Shown here: piece after piece, positions 63,026 through 64,000 of the stretch
How positions within the stretch are numbered: position 1 is the first letter of the stretch
How the letters are laid out: every line of letters begins with the position of its first letter
Source: Nocardia brasiliensis
GTDB lineage: Bacteria; Actinomycetota; Actinomycetes; Mycobacteriales; Mycobacteriaceae
DNA: 64,000 nucleotides
Direction of reading: 5' to 3'
Assembly (NCBI RefSeq): GCF_011801125.1
Contig: NZ_CP046171.1
Coordinates: 2,542,001 to 2,606,000, forward strand
Notes under the pieces: model-generated
Databases searched by the model: none
What the model was told of the DNA's origin: nothing
Seen by the model: the letters and a program-made list of their open reading frames with translations, nothing else
Program-made: the position numbers and the translations under genes

Positions 63026-63784
63026 TCAGGTTCGTGGGCGTAGGGCGGCGAACTCGTCGGTGACTCGGATGCCGGAATCGGTGTAGCGGTAGACGGCGGC
63101 GGGGCGGCCGCCCGCGCGGCCGGGTGCTCTGGTCTGGCCGGTGGGGGTGATCACCTTGCGGCGGGCGAGGACTCGCTGCAGGTTGGTCGTGTCCACGTCG
63201 TAGCCCAGTGCGGCGCAGTAGATTTCGCGCAGCGTGGACATGGTGAAATCGGCGGGGGCGAGCGCGAACGCGATATTGGTGTAGGAGAGCTTAGCGGCGA
63301 GTCTGGTGCGTGCGTGCTCGACCACCGTGCCGTGATCGAACGACATCGGCGGCAACGCGGAGACGGGATGCCAGGCGGTGTCGGCGGGGAGTCGCGGGTC
63401 GGCGGTGAGCGGGACCAGCCCGAGATAGGCCGACGCGATCCGGCGCGGCGCTGGCACCCGGTCGGGCGCGCTGAACACCGACAGCTGCTCGAGGTGGGCC
63501 AGCTCGCGCACGTCGACCTTCTCCGCGAGCTGCCTGCCCGCCGAGGTGTCGAGGTCCTCGTCGTCGCGCAGCCGGCCGCCGGGGAGCGACCAGGTGCCCT
63601 TCTGCGGGTCCAGCGCGCGTTCCCAGAGCAACACGGCCAATTCGGTCCGTTGTCCAGGAGGGCACCGCCCGATGTGCTCCTTTCCGGCCGCGTCAGGGTC
63701 GGGACCTGCGGCGATGTTGGCGGGGAAGCGGCGAACCTGGAACACCGCGGTGAGCGTTTCGTGGATGGTGCTACTATGGGGCAC
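63026..63784 (-). CDS. nrtR: NUDIX-type transcriptional regulator of NAD synthesis
   Basis: The 252-residue protein has an N-terminal NUDIX-like domain (about residues 10-150) and a C-terminal winged helix (about 165-250; STLREIYCAALGYDVDTTNLQRVLARRKVI). The NUDIX box is degenerate: GRLRDDEDLDTSAGRQLAEKVDV keeps the first Gly and Glu but replaces the REuxEE core with RQLAEK and the last Gly with Asp. It is therefore probably a sensor rather than a hydrolase. NrtR proteins repress nad genes and respond to ADP-ribose. It is divergent from nadA with a palindrome between, the arrangement found around Rv1593c/Rv1594. The GTG start is probably leaderless. Confidence 0.88.
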   Translation of the reverse strand: MPHSSTIHETLTAVFQVRRFPANIAAGPDPDAAGKEHIGRCPPGQRTELAVLLWERALDPQKGTWSLPGGRLRDDEDLDTSAGRQLAEKVDVRELAHLEQLSVFSAPDRVPAPRRIASAYLGLVPLTADPRLPADTAWHPVSALPPMSFDHGTVVEHARTRLAAKLSYTNIAFALAPADFTMSTLREIYCAALGYDVDTTNLQRVLARRKVITPTGQTRAPGRAGGRPAAVYRYTDSGIRVTDEFAALRPRT

Positions 63785-63807
63785 GTTTTCGATTATAAGT
63801 CGAAAAC
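63785..63807. promoter_or_regulatory. NrtR operator overlapping its own promoter
   Basis: GTTTTCGA-N7-TCGAAAAC, 23 bp with perfect 8-bp arms, lies against the nrtR start. The minus-strand -10 box TATAAT (63797-63792) lies inside it, and nadA starts 54 bp to its right. A bound dimer would shut nrtR and probably nadA transcription. Confidence 0.75.
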
Positions 63808-63860
63808 CTGGTTAGGTGCGAATCGGTGGTGTAACTGGTCGCACGACGAAGGGAGCCATC

Positions 63861-64000
63861 ATGGCGACGATGGGTGCGAAACTGGCGCCTCCGCTGATGG
63901 AGCAGGTGTTCGACGGGCCGTCAGGGTTCACCGGTGTCGAGGCGACGCCGCAGTGGGCTCAGGAAGTCAAGCGGCTGGCCCGCGAGCGAAACGCGACGAT
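63861..64000 (+). CDS. nadA: Quinolinate synthase, 5' end (cut by window edge)
   Basis: ATG 63861, with AAGGGAG 6 nt upstream, begins MATMGAKLAPPLMEQVFDGPSGFTGVEATPQWAQEVKRLARERNAT, which runs off the window. The N-terminus, the -EVKRLARERNA- helix and the divergent nrtR neighbour match actinobacterial NadA. NadA condenses iminoaspartate with dihydroxyacetone phosphate to quinolinate using a [4Fe-4S] cluster. The cluster-binding Cys residues are beyond the window. Confidence 0.8.
   Translation, partial: MATMGAKLAPPLMEQVFDGPSGFTGVEATPQWAQEVKRLARERNAT

Noticed and set aside
1..64000. CRISPR arrays, insertion sequences, prophage or att sites
   Set aside because: No regularly spaced repeats, transposase or integrase genes, or flanking direct repeats were seen.

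Overview
The window is very GC-rich chromosomal DNA from a mycolic-acid actinomycete, most likely Nocardia or a close relative. The support is an Emb-type arabinosyltransferase, an MspA-type porin, an F420-type Ddn-like reductase, a DnaE1 of mycobacterial length, a P-type ATPase very like CtpE, many GTG and TTG starts, and many promoters whose -10 box lies 6-8 nt before the start codon, as in leaderless transcripts. From memory, much of the gene order follows the Mycobacterium tuberculosis backbone dinX - lspA - rluD - dnaE1 - ilvA - treYX - bioA - bioF - bioD - bioB - Rv1590 - Rv1591 - nrtR - nadA, with accessory genes inserted between. I see no rRNA or tRNA gene, insertion sequence, prophage or CRISPR array.

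Layout. 1-2.3 kb: end of an unknown gene, dinB, and an Mtb12-like lipoprotein. 2.4-10 kb: emb, rarD, ctpE and a PhzF-family gene. 10.3-14.4 kb: a membrane-anchored protein, rluD and lspA, divergent from two lipoproteins. 14.4-19.3 kb: an FMN reductase and lipoprotein hydrolase pair, divergent from a giant SARP/AfsR-type regulator. 19.3-28.4 kb: an acetate/carboxylate block (acs, symporter, DUF485) followed by a second symporter, a small membrane protein, a LytTR response regulator, a LytS-type kinase and an exported protein. 28.7-32.3 kb: dnaE1. 32.4-37.9 kb: MFS exporter with its TetR repressor, methyltransferase, serine hydrolase, ilvA. 38-40.7 kb: Ddn-like reductase, small membrane protein, MspA porin, DUF2235 hydrolase. 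40.9-45.4 kb: treY-treX, without treZ. 46-49.3 kb: bioA, bioF, bioD. 49.4-52.5 kb: an ABC importer under a cobalamin riboswitch. 52.6-59.3 kb: an alpha/beta hydrolase, then an organosulfur-type ABC importer with an FMN monooxygenase and an MFS transporter. 59.3-62 kb: a TetR regulator of BioQ type, bioB, bsaP and a DUF2567-type protein. 62-64 kb: DUF1353 protein, a tiny basic protein, nrtR and the start of nadA.

The most informative features are regulatory and evolutionary. (i) Three near-identical TGAAC-N3-GTTCA boxes lie in the promoters of bioA, bioF and bioB/bioQ, so the local biotin genes form one visible BioQ regulon that also carries the biotin synthase helper BsaP. (ii) Two unrelated genes, dinB and acs, are each followed by a diverged second copy of their own 3' end. 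These look like scars of tandem duplication or of in-place replacement by a homologue. (iii) A TetR regulator and its MFS partner carry matching 22-bp operators at matching distances. (iv) A cobalamin riboswitch assigns the iron/B12-type ABC importer to corrinoid uptake. (v) nrtR has a promoter-embedded palindrome, and its NUDIX motif is degenerate.
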